DNA of 64,000 nucleotides from Antedon mediterranea (GCF_964355755.1 NC_092678.1:21734922-21798921); one strand, 5' to 3'; positions 1 through 11,428 are shown, numbered from the stretch's first letter. Numbers and translations: made by a program. Notes: generated by a model from the sequence alone, not told the origin.

Positions 1-1520
1 ATATATACTTATACTGTTAAATGAACACTTTTAGAGATAAAGTAGATGTTTTTTTTTCATCCTGAGATTGTTTTAAAAGGTCAAATATATACCAACTAGG
101 AAGTGTAGTTTGTCAAAAGCAAAATTATTAAAGAAAAACATGCTGTGTGTATAAGTATATGCAAATTTCACTGAAAAGCAAAATAGCCGTTAAGAAGTGC
201 AAAGCTTTCGGGAAAAAAACCATTACCCATCCTGCAGACAATGGACCTTAATAAAAACATAAATAAATATTAATTCAATTCAATTCAATTGTATTTGTCT
301 TTGTTTTTCCACAAGTGATGTATTGTTGGTGTTGGTGGTGTCCTCTGAAAGACGTCTAAAAGACTGCTTAGTGCTAGAGTTACAAAACATACATTCTGGA
401 TGTTGCATGTTTGAAAATTACACAAACTGATTCCATCCTGAGGTGTTTGTTGAGGGTTGAATAAACTTTTAGTTGATTTAGTTAAACCCTGAAATTATCT
501 TTTGTTCACAAATGACCACTGATCATTAAGCCCTACAGCCAATTGTATCCCAGAAATTGGAAATGTTTGCCATACTATTTAAGTAAGATCAGGAAGAAAA
601 CAAAATCTGTATCCATGACAACACTGGACATTTCTATGAGGTATTAGGCTCACCCTAGAGCTATGAAATAGTCAATGATTATGGGTATTATAGATGTGTT
701 GGTCATCAATTCAATTCCATTCAATAAACTTTATTGTCAAACTCATGGATGGTTTGAAACTTTGGCTGAAAGTACACACATTAAAATTGTCTAAAAACAT
801 TGTCGCACAAACAGTAAAAAAGAATAAAATCACATAAAACTGAGAACAAGATGTTATATAAAAAGTTAAAAGAGGGCACAAAAAATACAAATTGAGTAAA
901 CAATACAGCTAAGATACTTATTGCGTTTATCTTTCCCCATTACATTAAAATGCCTTATAGCAGATGGGAGAAAGGATCTACGTAGGCGTTCAGTGTTCCA
1001 GCGAGAATATGTAATGTGCCCAGACCGGCTTAACGTAATGTACTGGTTAAGGGGTAATACACCTGACTAGTTCTATGCAAATTACCCTTTGCGTTTAACT
1101 TTAAATACCCGTCACTTTTGACTGTGACAGGGTGGCTAACATCTGACATAATAATAATAATAATAATAGGGTGTAAGCTGACCCTCAAAACCCTCAATTT
1201 AAAAACAATATTTTAAGTAAATAAAACATAATAGTTCAAAGAAAACATCAACACAGCGTTGTCTATTATAATATCAATATTATTGATATTACATTACATA
1301 ATGTTTATCAATATGTGTATTTATTATTAATATACAGTAGGAACCATATAAAACTAATAATCTACTGAATTTGGTTTTCTCGTTAATCTGTTTATGTCAT
1401 TATTTAGCAAACTTTTTTTTTCTGATAATCACACACACAGTTTAATATTGCAGTACACTGCATCATAAACTTTTACATTGAAACACATTATACAGTAAAC
1501 TTACTGCAGTAAAATATATG

Positions 1521-1567
1521 GGCACATCATCACTTATTTTTTTGTCACATAAAGTTTGATAGTGTAG
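1521..1567. mobile_element. One arm of the TGATGTGCCCATAT MITE family
   Basis: The sequence from GGCACATCATCA through the T-run to TTTGATAGTGTAG matches one terminal arm of the complete copy at 22911-23051. Only one arm is obvious, so the copy is partial or decayed. Confidence 0.5.
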
Positions 1568-1983
1568 ACAGAGCTTTTTATATTATATAATTTAAATACT
1601 TGTCTTAACAGAATGAAATAGAAAACAAAAGCAATGGTATCATCATTACTAAACAAATTATCCATATGTTAACAATTTTTATGAAATATGTTTTTAATAA
1701 ACTCATCAAACTGGGATCATCCCAATGGCATACGTTGGGTATATTTAGATCCGCGAGTGCTTCCTTCAGGAAAAACGCAATTTCATTTTAATCATATCGT
1801 AATTAAAGATAATTTAGAAACTGGATTCTTTTGTAATCCATAGTGGGCATATTTCTTTTTCTGACTTTGCTTTATAATTCACAATTGATAATTATTATAA
1901 AGTGTAGGATGTCATTTTAATATTTTTAATCTCTTGGGCCAAATAAAAAAAAGAATTAGTTTCACATATGTTTCCTCATAACA

Positions 1984-2075
1984 CTTGGAGTAGACTTGCC
2001 CCAAGTCTGTATTATCTTTTTTTTTTATTTATTTGTTTAACTCCGTCTGGAACCCAGACTACACTTGGAGCTGCT
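1984..2075. mobile_element. Short copy of the TAGACTTGCCCCAAGTCT inverted-repeat element
   Basis: The left end has a self-complementary AGACTTGCCCCAAGTCT and the right end has GTCTGGAACCCAGAC. The same two termini in inverted orientation bound the longer candidate element at 39612-40570, so this looks like an internally deleted copy. Confidence 0.4.
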
Positions 2076-2700
2076 TTTTTACTATTTTTGCTGTTTTTTT
2101 AAAGCAAAGGTATTACCGTATTTAAATATTCTGCTAAAAATATTTTAGTTTGTCGATATTTAGCTAAAGTACATGCAAATTGATGGTTATAAATCACTTT
2201 TTTTAATTTAGAGTGTAGACAAAAAAATGGACGTGAAACTTTCTTTTAATTTGGTGGGGAAACCTCATTTAACTGGAAAACATTTTTCAAAACAGATGAC
2301 ACAAGGTTTCTAAGTTTAGAAAAATGTGAATTTTGATCTAATAATCGACCAGAATCAGAAAAACATCTTGACTTGAGCTCACTTTAATCCAGTTAATCTA
2401 AAACCGTTTACATTCAGCAGAGACCAGTTCTGGTATGTCGTGTAGTATAACCATGGAGCCATTTTTCTCAATTTGAATCAAAAGAAATTGGCTTACGGTA
2501 CATACTGCAGTTATATTTAACATAAACAATTGTTTGTGTAAACCCCTCGCCTGCTTTCCCCCACCCCTAAATGCCAATGGTATTAAACTGTAAAAATTTA
2601 TTTGAATATTTATTTTGAAACTTTTTATTTATTATATAATACATTTATGGTAATACTGCATATATATTGAAATATAGGCCTACTACTACTACTACTACAT

Positions 2701-3839
2701 TACTACTACTACCTAACCCATCCTACTTTAATTGATGAAATGTGCCCACATGATGATGTGAGGTTGAACTCCCATTTTTCTTCTTCCTAATTTTCCAGTA
2801 TCATTAAAAGGTTAAAACTAAGTATAGGCTTATCCATATACACGCTTGAATCATCATCATGAACAATTTCAATATGAACACGTTTACTAGATAGGACCGG
2901 ACTTCCACCTATATCATGACACCCAAAAGATGGAGAATGGTCAATCCTCCCCTCTAAACAAGTAGGCCTATCTATATTGCATGATGCGTTGCATTTTGGT
3001 TGGCAGGGGCTTATAAATGAGGACCAAACGTGACACTTGCGTACTTCACCACACATCAAAATTAAAACTACAAACACTGGATATCACATACCTGGTTGGA
3101 TTGAGGTGTCTCAGATCGCCGACTACACATACATTGCGTCCTTTATATGTGGCATATTTTGAAGAATAAACATTAAATCGTAATGGTTTTCGATCGCAAA
3201 ACACACTGATCGTTCAAGTGTGAGATCGAGTGTAAACACGGACTGTAAACAACTCACTGATGCGTGACAGGTGCCAAAGTTCGCACACACAGTTTAGTGG
3301 ATTTTAATATTGTTCATCATATCGGATTTAATTTTTAAACACATTTAACACAAAGAGAGTGACCGATGTTTTACATCTGTTAATTTACTCGTGATCGATT
3401 TATTTTGTACTTTTAGTATCAGATCATGGGTGTTAATTAAATTAAGGAAGACCGAGGAGACGACATAAAAGAAAACAAATGTAAATCGTGGTGGAACATG
3501 GGCAATCAAAATGACATGAAATCTTACTGTCGCAGCCACAGTTAAACACTTTGATTCCCGGAGCTCAGCAAGTTAAATTGCCTTGGTATTTAGTCTATAA
3601 ATAGTAGTAGTATCCGCCAATTGCCTTTTCCTCCTAATTGACCACTTTCAATTATATCTTGGATGTTGATAGGATGTAAGCTAAGTTGTGAATTGGGTAA
3701 TACAAAATACACGTGATTTATTATCGTAAAAAATATGATTCCAGCTCTCGAAATCCGGACGAAATGCTGCCTGTGTTTTTTCTCAGTGTAAACAACATAT
3801 CATTTACATCTCCCTGATTCCCAACAACTGTCTGCGATT
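2701..3839. other. Intergenic stretch, no gene supported
   Basis: Open frames of 96 and 64 codons on the minus strand have no recognisable domain, no splice-bounded structure and AT-rich composition. I see no RNA gene. A TGTGCCCACATGATGATGTG string near 2739 resembles a fragment of the MITE family at 22911. Confidence 0.5.
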
Positions 3840-4020
3840 TGTTATCCATCACGTGGATAACAACAAAAATATAACGTCACTGTCGATCCCATCCATTATA
3901 AAGTTCTGAAGTAGGCGGGGCCTCATTATGATTGGGCAGCCGTGTTACAGGATACCGAATTGTGATTGGCCGTCCGTCTGCTGTAGATAAGGTTTTGTTG
4001 CCAGTGTTAAAAATATATCG
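3840..4020. promoter_or_regulatory. Candidate promoter patch (CCAAT boxes, GC box, CRE-like site)
   Basis: Within about 180 bp there are two ATTGG (inverted CCAAT) sites near 3931 and 3965, a GGCGGGGCC GC box near 3915 and an AACGTCAC CRE-like site near 3873. The patch is more GC-rich than its surroundings. No first exon can be attached to it on either strand, so both direction and use are uncertain. Confidence 0.3.
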
Positions 4021-4249
4021 CATGCGGACAGCAAGTATCCAGATAACTTGCCATCTTTTGGGGTCATTAATCATGCCTTAAAGTACCACCTAGGTTAATT
4101 TGGACAAACCTCAATCTGGCACATTTGGAGGGTTGGCTAAGGGGAGTTGAAGGCGACTTTGCTGTATTAAACAATGTATTTTATGAGATAATCATGCAAA
4201 TCAGGCTGAAAATTAGTAGCCGGATACCGCCACTGGCCGCAGAAAGCAT

Positions 4250-5460
4250 TTATAAACTATAGGTCGGTGAATACAACTGCGATACACAATATGTACGTGC
4301 GCCCTTGTTTAGCTAGTAGTGGGTGGACTGTACACGCCCATAGTCTATTTGTAGGTGGAGCACCTAACGTTTGAGGTTATAAGGCGGTGAAACACGACAG
4401 GGATATTGAAATATACGCCCTAATTTATTTATAGCAAGTTAAAATAGATAACAAAAATAGAGTGTGTAACATGAAAATATACGAGATAACAAAACAAGAA
4501 GAATGGAGTAAAAGAATTAAAACGAAGGAGACTAGAAACTATAAATAACTGGAAGAATAAAAAATAAGGAAAGACTTACAAGGTCATGTAAAAACAAACC
4601 ATCCTGCACGGAGTCTATTTATATTAAACTTGGAGGCGGAGCAGCCAACTGTTGCGATGGAGATGGAAGGCGGTGAAACACAAACAGATATTGTAACTAT
4701 GTGAAATATGATACAGAACACGCTTATGGACTGATGAATTATACGGACGGAGTCTATTTATAACTTGGAGGCGGAGCAGCCAACTGTTGCGATGGAGATG
4801 GAAGGTGGTGAAACACAAATATATATTGTAACTATGTGAAATATGATACGGAACACGCTTATGGACTGATGGATTATACGGACGGAGTCTATTTATAACT
4901 TGGAGGCGGAGCACAGGCAACTGTTGCGCGATGGAGAGAGCGTGTCACCAGTACAGGCGGCCGGTGAAACACAAATAGATATTGTAACTATGTGAAATAT
5001 GATACGTAAGACCTAGATGGATTATACGGTACGCACGGAGTCTGGAGTAGCCAATAATAACAGGAGCCAACTGTTGTTTACGATGGAGATAAGCGTGTCA
5101 CCAGCGGTGAAACACAAACAGATATTGTAAGTGAAATATGATACGTAGGACCTAGTTTATTTATAGATTATGGACTGATGGATTATACGGTACGCACAGA
5201 GTCTATTTATAACTTGGAGGCGGAGTAGCCAACTGTTGCTGCGATGGAGATAAGCGTGTCACCAGGCGGTGAAACACATGTGAAATACGATACGTACGAC
5301 CTTGTTTATTTATAGATTATGGACTGATGGATTATACGGACGGAGTCTATTTATAACTTTGAGGCAGAGCAGCCAACTTTTGCCATGGAGATAAGCGTGT
5401 CACTAGGCGGTAAACACAAAGGGATATTGTAACTCATTTGAAACACGACATGTACGCCCA
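4250..5460. repeat. Diverged satellite, ~135-160 bp unit
   Basis: The string GGAGTCTATTTATAACTTGG followed by GGCGGAGCAGCCAACTGTTG recurs with starts near 4610, 4748, 4884, 5036, 5197 and 5341, spaced roughly 134-161 bp. Each unit also carries GGTGAAACACAAA and GTGAAATATGATACG. Older, more diverged units extend upstream to about 4250. The 98-codon frame here is a by-product of the repeat. Confidence 0.85.
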
Positions 5461-5835
5461 TCCTACTAGGAGGATGGTTATTTATATCTATTACACTGCT
5501 AACTCCCCGAAGACTGTCCATATATCACTGATAAAGCAGACATGTGTAAATTTCGGAAGATGAAAAATGTACACTGCAAACTAAAAAATGTACCTAGCAA
5601 GGTCGTATTTCGTGCATCTTTTTACACTAGTAAGGTCAAATTGATCCTTATCTTGTGATTAATGAGCTTGCGGTTGAGTTTTTTAAACAACTGGTTTAAT
5701 TCATCTAAAAACACGCGACCATTACATGTGTAAATTTTTACGTCCGAACGGGCAAAAAGGTTTCTTTTAGCAGCATATAGTCAAGGCCTCATACAATTTT
5801 TGTAAAGACTCAGTGTATATATATACAATAGTATA
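5461..5835. other. Intergenic, nothing recognised
   Basis: AT-rich unique sequence between the satellite and the inverted-repeat region. No coding or RNA gene seen. Confidence 0.5.
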
Positions 5836-5840
5836 TTGCA

Positions 5841-5870
5841 CTGATGAAGGGCTATTGTTGCCAGAAAGCT
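5841..5870 (+). ncRNA. Hammerhead-ribozyme-like core in a dispersed repeat (degenerate)
   Basis: CTGATGA at 5841-5847 is followed by a short GGC...GCC stem and GAAA at 5864-5867, the order of the conserved hammerhead core. Stem II is imperfect and I cannot identify a clean stem III with a U-H cleavage site. The host repeat continues as GGCTGTTTTAC to about 5998, with copies at 6636-6765 (inverted) and near 45405-45530. Penelope-like retroelements are known to carry hammerhead motifs; assignment here is inference. Confidence 0.3.
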
Positions 5871-5883
5871 CTGCTAACTTTCC

Positions 5884-5998
5884 TGGCTGTTTTACTTTAT
5901 CGTTTTGGTTTAGCTTTTCGCTTTTTTTTTTATAGATCCAGCCACTGATACCCACAGCATTGTCATTTTTTCAGTAATTTGCCTTTGGATTTGTACAA
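5884..5998 (+). repeat. Left arm of an inverted repeat flanking U6 copy 1
   Basis: GGCTGTTTTACTTTATCG through AGTAATTTGCCTTTGGATTT is matched in reverse complement at 6636-6765. The arms enclose about 640 bp holding the first U6 gene. A third, direct-orientation relative lies near 45440-45525, so this is a dispersed repeat and not necessarily the ends of one element. Confidence 0.7.
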
Positions 5999-6423
5999 CA
6001 TTATAGTATATTCCAGTAAGAGGTCCCATTTATAATACTATTGTTGATTTTGATAGGAACTTATTTAACTGAGTATAGAAATAGCCCGCCCTCTCTTGTT
6101 CAAATGTTATATTACACGCTTGATCGCGCCGCCACAAAGGATATCCGCTCATGAATATGCATTATATTCACTCTTATGTACGCGCAAAATATAAATAATT
6201 TATTAATATAATGACTATTCGATCTTCTTTTTATATATCAGTAATCATGTTCCCTTCTATATAATTTTTGTATTTTAAAATATTGTATAGATATTTTAAA
6301 GATATTTTGTACTTTATCAGTAGGCATTTTGCATAGAAAAAATAGTTAGCTAGAACGACACTTACTTATTTTATTAAGCCATCTGTCAAGCACTATATTA
6401 AACTATATATTTCTGATATAAAT

Positions 6424-6448
6424 GTACTCGCTTCGGCAGTACATATAT

Positions 6449-6480
<32 letters not shown>

Positions 6481-6530
6481 GGCCCCTGCGCAAGGATGAC
6501 ACGCAAAATCGTGAAGCGTTCCATATTTTT
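6424..6530 (+). ncRNA. U6: U6 spliceosomal snRNA, copy 1
   Basis: This is a full-length 107 bp U6 gene. It has the 5' stem-loop with the canonical UUCG-type loop (CGCTTCGGC), the ACAGAGA box that pairs with the 5' splice site, the AGC catalytic triad, the internal stem-loop region (GGCCCCTGCGCAAGG) and the 3' CGTGAAGCGTTCCAT, ending in a T-run that serves as the RNA polymerase III terminator. Relative to vertebrate U6 as I know it, position 3 is A and its partner is T, a compensated pair. A TATATTA about 30 bp upstream fits the TATA position of type 3 Pol III promoters. Confidence 0.95.
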
Positions 6531-6635
6531 ATTAACAAAAATTAATATTTTTCCCTAAAAAATTGAAGAAAAACAGATATAAGATAGTTTTATAGTTAAA
6601 ACGTTTAGCATTATGTGTTTTACACTAATAAATAT

Positions 6636-6765
6636 AAATCCAAAGGCAAATTACTGAAAAAATGACAATGCTGTGTGTATCAGTGGTTGGATCTCAATGG
6701 AGATACAAAAAAAAAAAGCGAAAAAAAGCTAAATCAAAATGATAAAGTAAAACAGCCATGAAAAG
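6636..6765 (-). repeat. Right arm of the inverted repeat flanking U6 copy 1
   Basis: The reverse complement matches 5884-5998, including the CAGCATTGTCATTTTTTCAG segment. See the left arm. Confidence 0.7.
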
Positions 6766-7120
6766 AAATATTTACATTTTCTTCACCGTGTTCGAAACAA
6801 AATAATAGAGTTAAAATTGCTTTTGAATATTTAGCCAGCATTAATATTAAAGAATAGCATATGGCAAGTAATAAAAAGTAATTAAAATTCGAATTATCTT
6901 CTAAAATTATATCTTAACAAGAAAGAGAGGGCGGGCTATAAATTTAGGAATCACGGACCGGAGATTTAAGGAGTCAAAACTTTCTGATTAAAGCGTTTGC
7001 TGTGTACATGTCTTTTATACTATTATAAACACTTAATATAAAACGTATTTCTACCTCTAATTTAAAACCTCGGGTTAGAACAAAGTTTTAGTGGTCTAGT
7101 TTAAGTACACGACTATTAAT

Positions 7121-7260
7121 ATACTAGCTTAGGTAGTTAGGCCCTACAAACTTTCAAATTGGAACACTGTACAGAGAAGAATAGCATTTCCCCTCGCCAA
7201 AGGAAAGAACTGGACTGATCCATTATTTAGCAGGTGTGTACAGTAAATTACATCATTTTT
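7121..7260 (+). ncRNA. U6-like divergent snRNA gene or pseudogene, copy 1
   Basis: The sequence shares an alignable path with U6: ATACTAGCTTAGGTAG (compare GTACTCGCTTAGGCAG), then ATTGGAAC, then ACAGAGAAGAATAGCAT, keeping both the ACAGAGA box and the AGC triad. Downstream it diverges: TTTCC and GGAAA can pair as a short hairpin where U6 has its internal stem-loop, and TGGA-CTGA-TCCA forms another. The first run of five Ts is at 7256-7260. The sequence upstream of this copy differs from that of copies 2 and 3. Function is not shown; it may be an old U6 pseudogene carried along by unit duplication. Confidence 0.5.
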
Positions 7261-7652
7261 AATATGAATTAAGAATAAATATTCATTTACAACATCAATC
7301 AAACAAATCACTTATTTAAATATAAAATATATATTATATATCCAGGAATAAGTAGAATAATAACTGTTAACAAAAATTGTTTAATAATAATAGACCAATC
7401 CAAGATATTGTGAATTGACCAATCACCAGTTAGTTTTAGTTACTGTAGCAACTTTTCTCAGTTTCCAAAAATGTAATAGTTTTTGGTTTGTTGTATTTTT
7501 CAGCAACAAATTAGCATAAAAAAGTAATTTAAATAATCATAAATTATTCCAGACGCATCTGAACTAGGACGTGAATACAATGGTTTAATACCAGGCCTAC
7601 TGTAATACCATTTTACCCCAAGATATAACAACAGATTTCATCACTTTATTAT

Positions 7653-7858
7653 AAAAGTATTAGGGTTGATATAAGTTTGCGGTACACCACGTATATTAGT
7701 TCTGAAAGGAATTGTTGAGTTTCTCAACGTTTCGATCAATATGCTTTGATCGTCCTCAGAAGTGAGAATCTTTTCAGAACTAACATACGTGGTGTACCGC
7801 AAACTTATATCATCAACATTTGATTTCGCCATGAAAACCTTCAAACAATAAAAGTATT
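7653..7858 (-). mobile_element. Foldback insertion with a hammerhead-like core, copy 1
   Basis: Arms TTTGCGGTACACCACGTA (within 7671-7693) and its reverse complement (7786-7808) enclose about 90 bp. Read on the minus strand, the loop holds CTGAGGA (7759-7753), a 7-bp stem CGATCAA/TTGATCG, AAAC and a 6-bp stem GTTGAG/CTCAAC. These fit a CUGANGA...GAAA hammerhead layout, except that G12 overlaps stem II and the expected U-H cleavage dinucleotide after stem III is absent. AAAAGTATT at 7653-7661 and 7850-7858 looks like a 9-bp target duplication. The 67-codon minus frame is a by-product. Confidence 0.55.
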
Positions 7859-8381
7859 GGTCACTGGTGTAATGTATTATATACTATGATAAATCACAGA
7901 CAATTAATAAGACATAGTCTACCTCTAATTTAAAACCTTAAGTTGGACCAAAGTTTCAGTGGTCTACCAAAATGAATTTAAGTACACAACGAAGCGAATC
8001 GCATTGTTTTAGAGACGCGACGCCAATGCAAGCAAAAAGAATTGATGAATAAAAACAACAGAATTTAAATACAAGTGGTGCCGCCTTGTTGCTTTGAACT
8101 TCGTTGCTTTTGTGTCAATTTTCTATTCATATTTAAATGACATCTTTTAAAAGACAGTAGGTATAAGACGTTTAAATAATATATATTATTAAATCATTAT
8201 TATTATTTTTAGATGTTATGTAAACTAAGTCTATGAGGCGATAAACTGATGGGAAATTGCTTAACGATTCATGTAATGTGTTTTTTACCTAGAAGACTCG
8301 CGTTCACCCGAATTCACATTTATATACTTGAAAGTAAATTTTTTTTAACGGATATATAGAAGTCATTATTTTGGTATAAAT

Positions 8382-8406
8382 GTACTCGCTTAGGCAGTAC
8401 ATATAT

Positions 8407-8438
<32 letters not shown>

Positions 8439-8488
8439 GGCCCCTGCGCAAGGATGACACGCAAAATCGTGAAGCGTTCCATATTTTT
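8382..8488 (+). ncRNA. U6: U6 spliceosomal snRNA, copy 2
   Basis: This is a 107 bp U6 gene identical to copy 1 over the ACAGAGA box, AGC triad, internal stem-loop and 3' end. It differs in the 5' stem-loop, where CTTCGG has become CTTAGG. A TATATA lies at 8353-8358, 24-29 bp before the start, and a T5 terminator at 8484-8488. It sits in the same repeat unit as the U6-like gene at 9105. Confidence 0.94.
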
Positions 8489-9104
8489 AATTTTTAAAAA
8501 CATTATATTAATTTTGTTTCTCGAAAAATTGAGTAAAAACTCATATAAAATTGTTAGTAGCAGAGACTCATCACATCATGGTTAAAACGGTTATTATTGG
8601 GGGTTTTATAATAGTGTATCCGTTAAATATTAAAACGAGTAAATTTATTAATCTCTCTGTGCTAAATTTAGGATAAAAAGAAAAATTTTGTTTGTTTTTC
8701 GGTTCTTAAATTTTGTTTACGTGTTTGAAGTTTAAATTATAGAATTAAAACCTTTTGAATGTTTAAACCAACATTTAATTAAAGAATATCATATTTTAAT
8801 TACTAAAAACTAATAAAGATTAGAAATTTTTCTAAATATCGACGTAAAAATAATGATTATTGATATCAGTACCATTTCAATTCAACAGCAAAGATTATGA
8901 ACAAGTTTTCTCATAATAGAGGGCGGGCTATCGACTTGGCTTTCAGATTCCTTAGCTTTGTTGTAAAAATAATACTATCAAAAACTAGACTGACTGTAAC
9001 CAACTGATATAAATTATACATATCCTTAATAAAATGACACAATCATATATTGTCATTTGAAATTTGGTAACGTCTATATGTAATTCGTTATTTCTGCTAT
9101 AAAT

Positions 9105-9244
9105 ATACTAGCTTAGGTAGTTAGGCCTTACAAACTTTCAAATTGGAACACTGTACAGAGAAGAATAGCATTTCCCCATGCCAAATGGGAGAACTGGACT
9201 GATCCATTAGTTAGCAGGTGTGTAGAGTAAATTTCATAATTTTT
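9105..9244 (+). ncRNA. U6-like divergent snRNA gene or pseudogene, copy 2
   Basis: Nearly the same sequence as the copy at 7121. The ACAGAGA and AGC elements are kept. The internal hairpin region reads CCCCATGCCAAATGGG, which pairs as CCCA/TGGG, unlike copies 1 and 3. TATAAAT lies immediately upstream of the presumed start, as in the true U6 genes, and a TTTT run follows at 9241-9244. About 1.98 kb from copy 1. Confidence 0.5.
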
Positions 9245-9637
9245 AGCATGAATAAAGAATAAATATCCATTTATTCTTTTACAACGTCAATAAAAAAATT
9301 AAAATTAATATAGAATATATTCAGGAATAGGTAGAATAATAACTGTTAACAAAAATTGTTTAATAATAATGGACCAATCCAAGATATTGTGAATTGACCA
9401 ATCACCAATTAGTTATAGTTACTGTAGCAACTTTTCTCAGTTTCCAAAATGTAATAGTTTTTGGTTTGTTGTATTTTGCAGCAACAAATTAGCATAAAAA
9501 AGTAATTTAAATAATCAGAAATTATTCCAGACGCATCTGAACTAGGACGTGAATACAATGGTTTAATACCAGGCCTACTGTAATACCATTTTACCCCAAG
9601 ATATAACAACATATTTCATCACTTTATTATAAAGTAT

Positions 9638-9838
9638 TAGGGTTGATATAAGTTTGCGGTACACCACGTATATTGGTTCTGAAAAGAATTGTTGAGTTTC
9701 TCGACGTTTCGATCAATATGCTTTGATCGTCCTCAGGAGTGAGAATCTTTTCAGAACTAAACATACGTGGTGTACCGCAAACTTATATCATCAACATTTG
9801 ATTTCGCCATGCAAACCTTCAAACAATAAAAGTATTGG
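9638..9838 (-). mobile_element. Foldback insertion with a hammerhead-like core, copy 2
   Basis: Same element as at 7653-7858, duplicated with the repeat unit. Arms AAGTTTGCGGTACACCACGT and reverse complement are kept, as are the CTGAGGA core (9736-9730) and stem II. Stem III reads GTCGAG/CTCAAC, one pair changed. Flanking AAAGTATT is present on both sides. The corresponding part of the distal unit near 20500 lacks the element. Confidence 0.55.
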
Positions 9839-10353
9839 TCTAATGTATTATATATTATGATAAATCAAAGACAATTAATAAGACATAGTCTACCTCTAAT
9901 TTAAAACCTCAAGTTGGACCAAAGTTTCAGTGGTCTACCAAAATGAATTTAAGTACACAACGAAGCGAATCGCATTGTTTTAGAGACGCGACGCCAATGA
10001 GAGCAAAAAGAATTGATGAATAAAAACAACAGAATTTAAATCCAAGTGGTGCCGCCTTGTTGCTTTGTACTTCGTTGCTTTTGTGTCAATTTTCTATTCA
10101 TATTTAAATGACATCTTTTAAAAGACAGTAGGTATAAGACGTTTAAATAATATATATTATTAAATCATTATTATTATTTTTAGATGTTATGTAAACTAAG
10201 TCTATGAGGCAATAAACTGATGGGAAATTGCTTAACGATTCATGTAATGTGTTTTTTACCTAGAAGACTCGCGTTCACCCGAATTCACATTTATATACTT
10301 GAAAGTAAATTTTGTTTAACGGATATATAGAAGTCATTATTTTTGGTATAAAT

Positions 10354-10378
10354 GTACTCGCTTAGGCAGTACATATAT

Positions 10379-10410
<32 letters not shown>

Positions 10411-10460
10411 GGCCCCTGCGCAAGGATGACACGCAAAATCGTGAAGCGTTCCATATTTTT
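10354..10460 (+). ncRNA. U6: U6 spliceosomal snRNA, copy 3
   Basis: This full-length U6 gene has the same sequence as copy 2, including the CTTAGG 5' loop. TATATA is at 10324-10329, 25-30 bp upstream, and the T-run terminator ends at 10460. The spacing from copy 2 is 1972 bp, and the flanks of the two units look nearly identical, implying recent duplication or gene conversion. Confidence 0.94.
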
Positions 10461-11077
10461 AATTTTTAAAAACATTATATTAATTTTGTTTCTCGAAAAA
10501 TTGAGTAAAAACTGATATAAAATTGTTAGCAGCAGAGACTCATCACATCATGGTTAAAACGGTTATTATTGGGGGTTTTATAATAATATATCCGTTAAAT
10601 ATCAAAACGAGTAAATTTATTAATCTCTCTGTGCTAAATTTATGATAAAAAGATGAATTTTGTTTGTTATTAGGTTCTTAAATTTTGTTTACGGTGTTTG
10701 AAGTTTAAATTATAGAATTAAAACCTTTTGAATGTTTAAACCAACAATTAATTAAAGAATATCATATTTTAATTACTAAAAATTAATAAAGATTAGAAAT
10801 TATTCTAAATATTGACGTAAAAATAATGATTATTGATATCAGTACCATTTCAATTCAACAGCAAAGATTATGAACAAGTTTTCTCATAATAGAGGGCGGG
10901 CTGTCGACTTGGCTTTCAGATTCTTTAGCTTTGTTGTAAAAATAATACTATCAAAAACTAGACTGACTGTAACCAACTGATATAAATTATACATATCCTT
11001 AATAAAATGACACAGTCATATATTGTCATTTGAAATTTGGTAACGTCTATATGTAATTCGTTATTTCTGCTATAAAT

Positions 11078-11217
11078 ATACTAGCTTAGGTAGTTAGGCC
11101 CTACAAACTTTCAAATTGGAACACTGTACAGAGAAGAATAGCATTTCCCCTCGCCAAATGAGAGAACTGGACTGATCCATTAGTTAGCAGGTGTGTAGAG
11201 TAAATTTCATAATTTTT
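11078..11217 (+). ncRNA. U6-like divergent snRNA gene or pseudogene, copy 3
   Basis: Same layout as the copies at 7121 and 9105, with the ACAGAGA box, AGC triad and TGGA-CTGA-TCCA hairpin. The internal hairpin region reads CTCGCCAAATGAG, pairing as CTC/GAG. A T5 run is at 11213-11217. It is the last full copy; the next is truncated by the inserted segment. Confidence 0.5.
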
Positions 11218-11428
11218 AGCATCAATAAAGAATAAATATCCATTTATTCTTTTACAACATCAATAAAAAATCATTCATTTGAAAATAAAATTTACATATT
11301 CAGGAATAGGTAGAATAATAACTGTTAACAAAAAGTGTTTTAAAATAATGGAACAATCCAAGATATTCTGAATTGACCAATCACCAGTTACTTTTAGCAT
11401 ACCTCCATGCTTTTAGCTAGTTACTCTT

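Larger units (their letters stand above)
1..2700. other. AT-rich intergenic DNA with repeat fragments
   Basis: No convincing gene. Simple AATTC runs occur near 272-292 and 706-725, a (TAA)n run near 1149-1168 and a (CTA)n run near 2680-2712. The stretch 706-1150 looks like a dispersed-repeat tail, with TTTATTGTC just after the AATTC run, but no coding frame survives. An arm of a MITE family described elsewhere lies at 1521-1567. Confidence 0.6.

Noticed and set aside
4624-4920. 98-codon minus-strand frame
   Set aside because: It is two satellite units read in frame.
7121-7260. U6atac identity for the U6-like gene
   Set aside because: It has the U6-type ACAGAGA box rather than the U6atac form, and its 3' half does not match U6atac as I know it.
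7641-7844. 67-codon minus-strand frame
   Set aside because: It runs through the foldback arms, which dictate the sequence. No start context or domain is evident.
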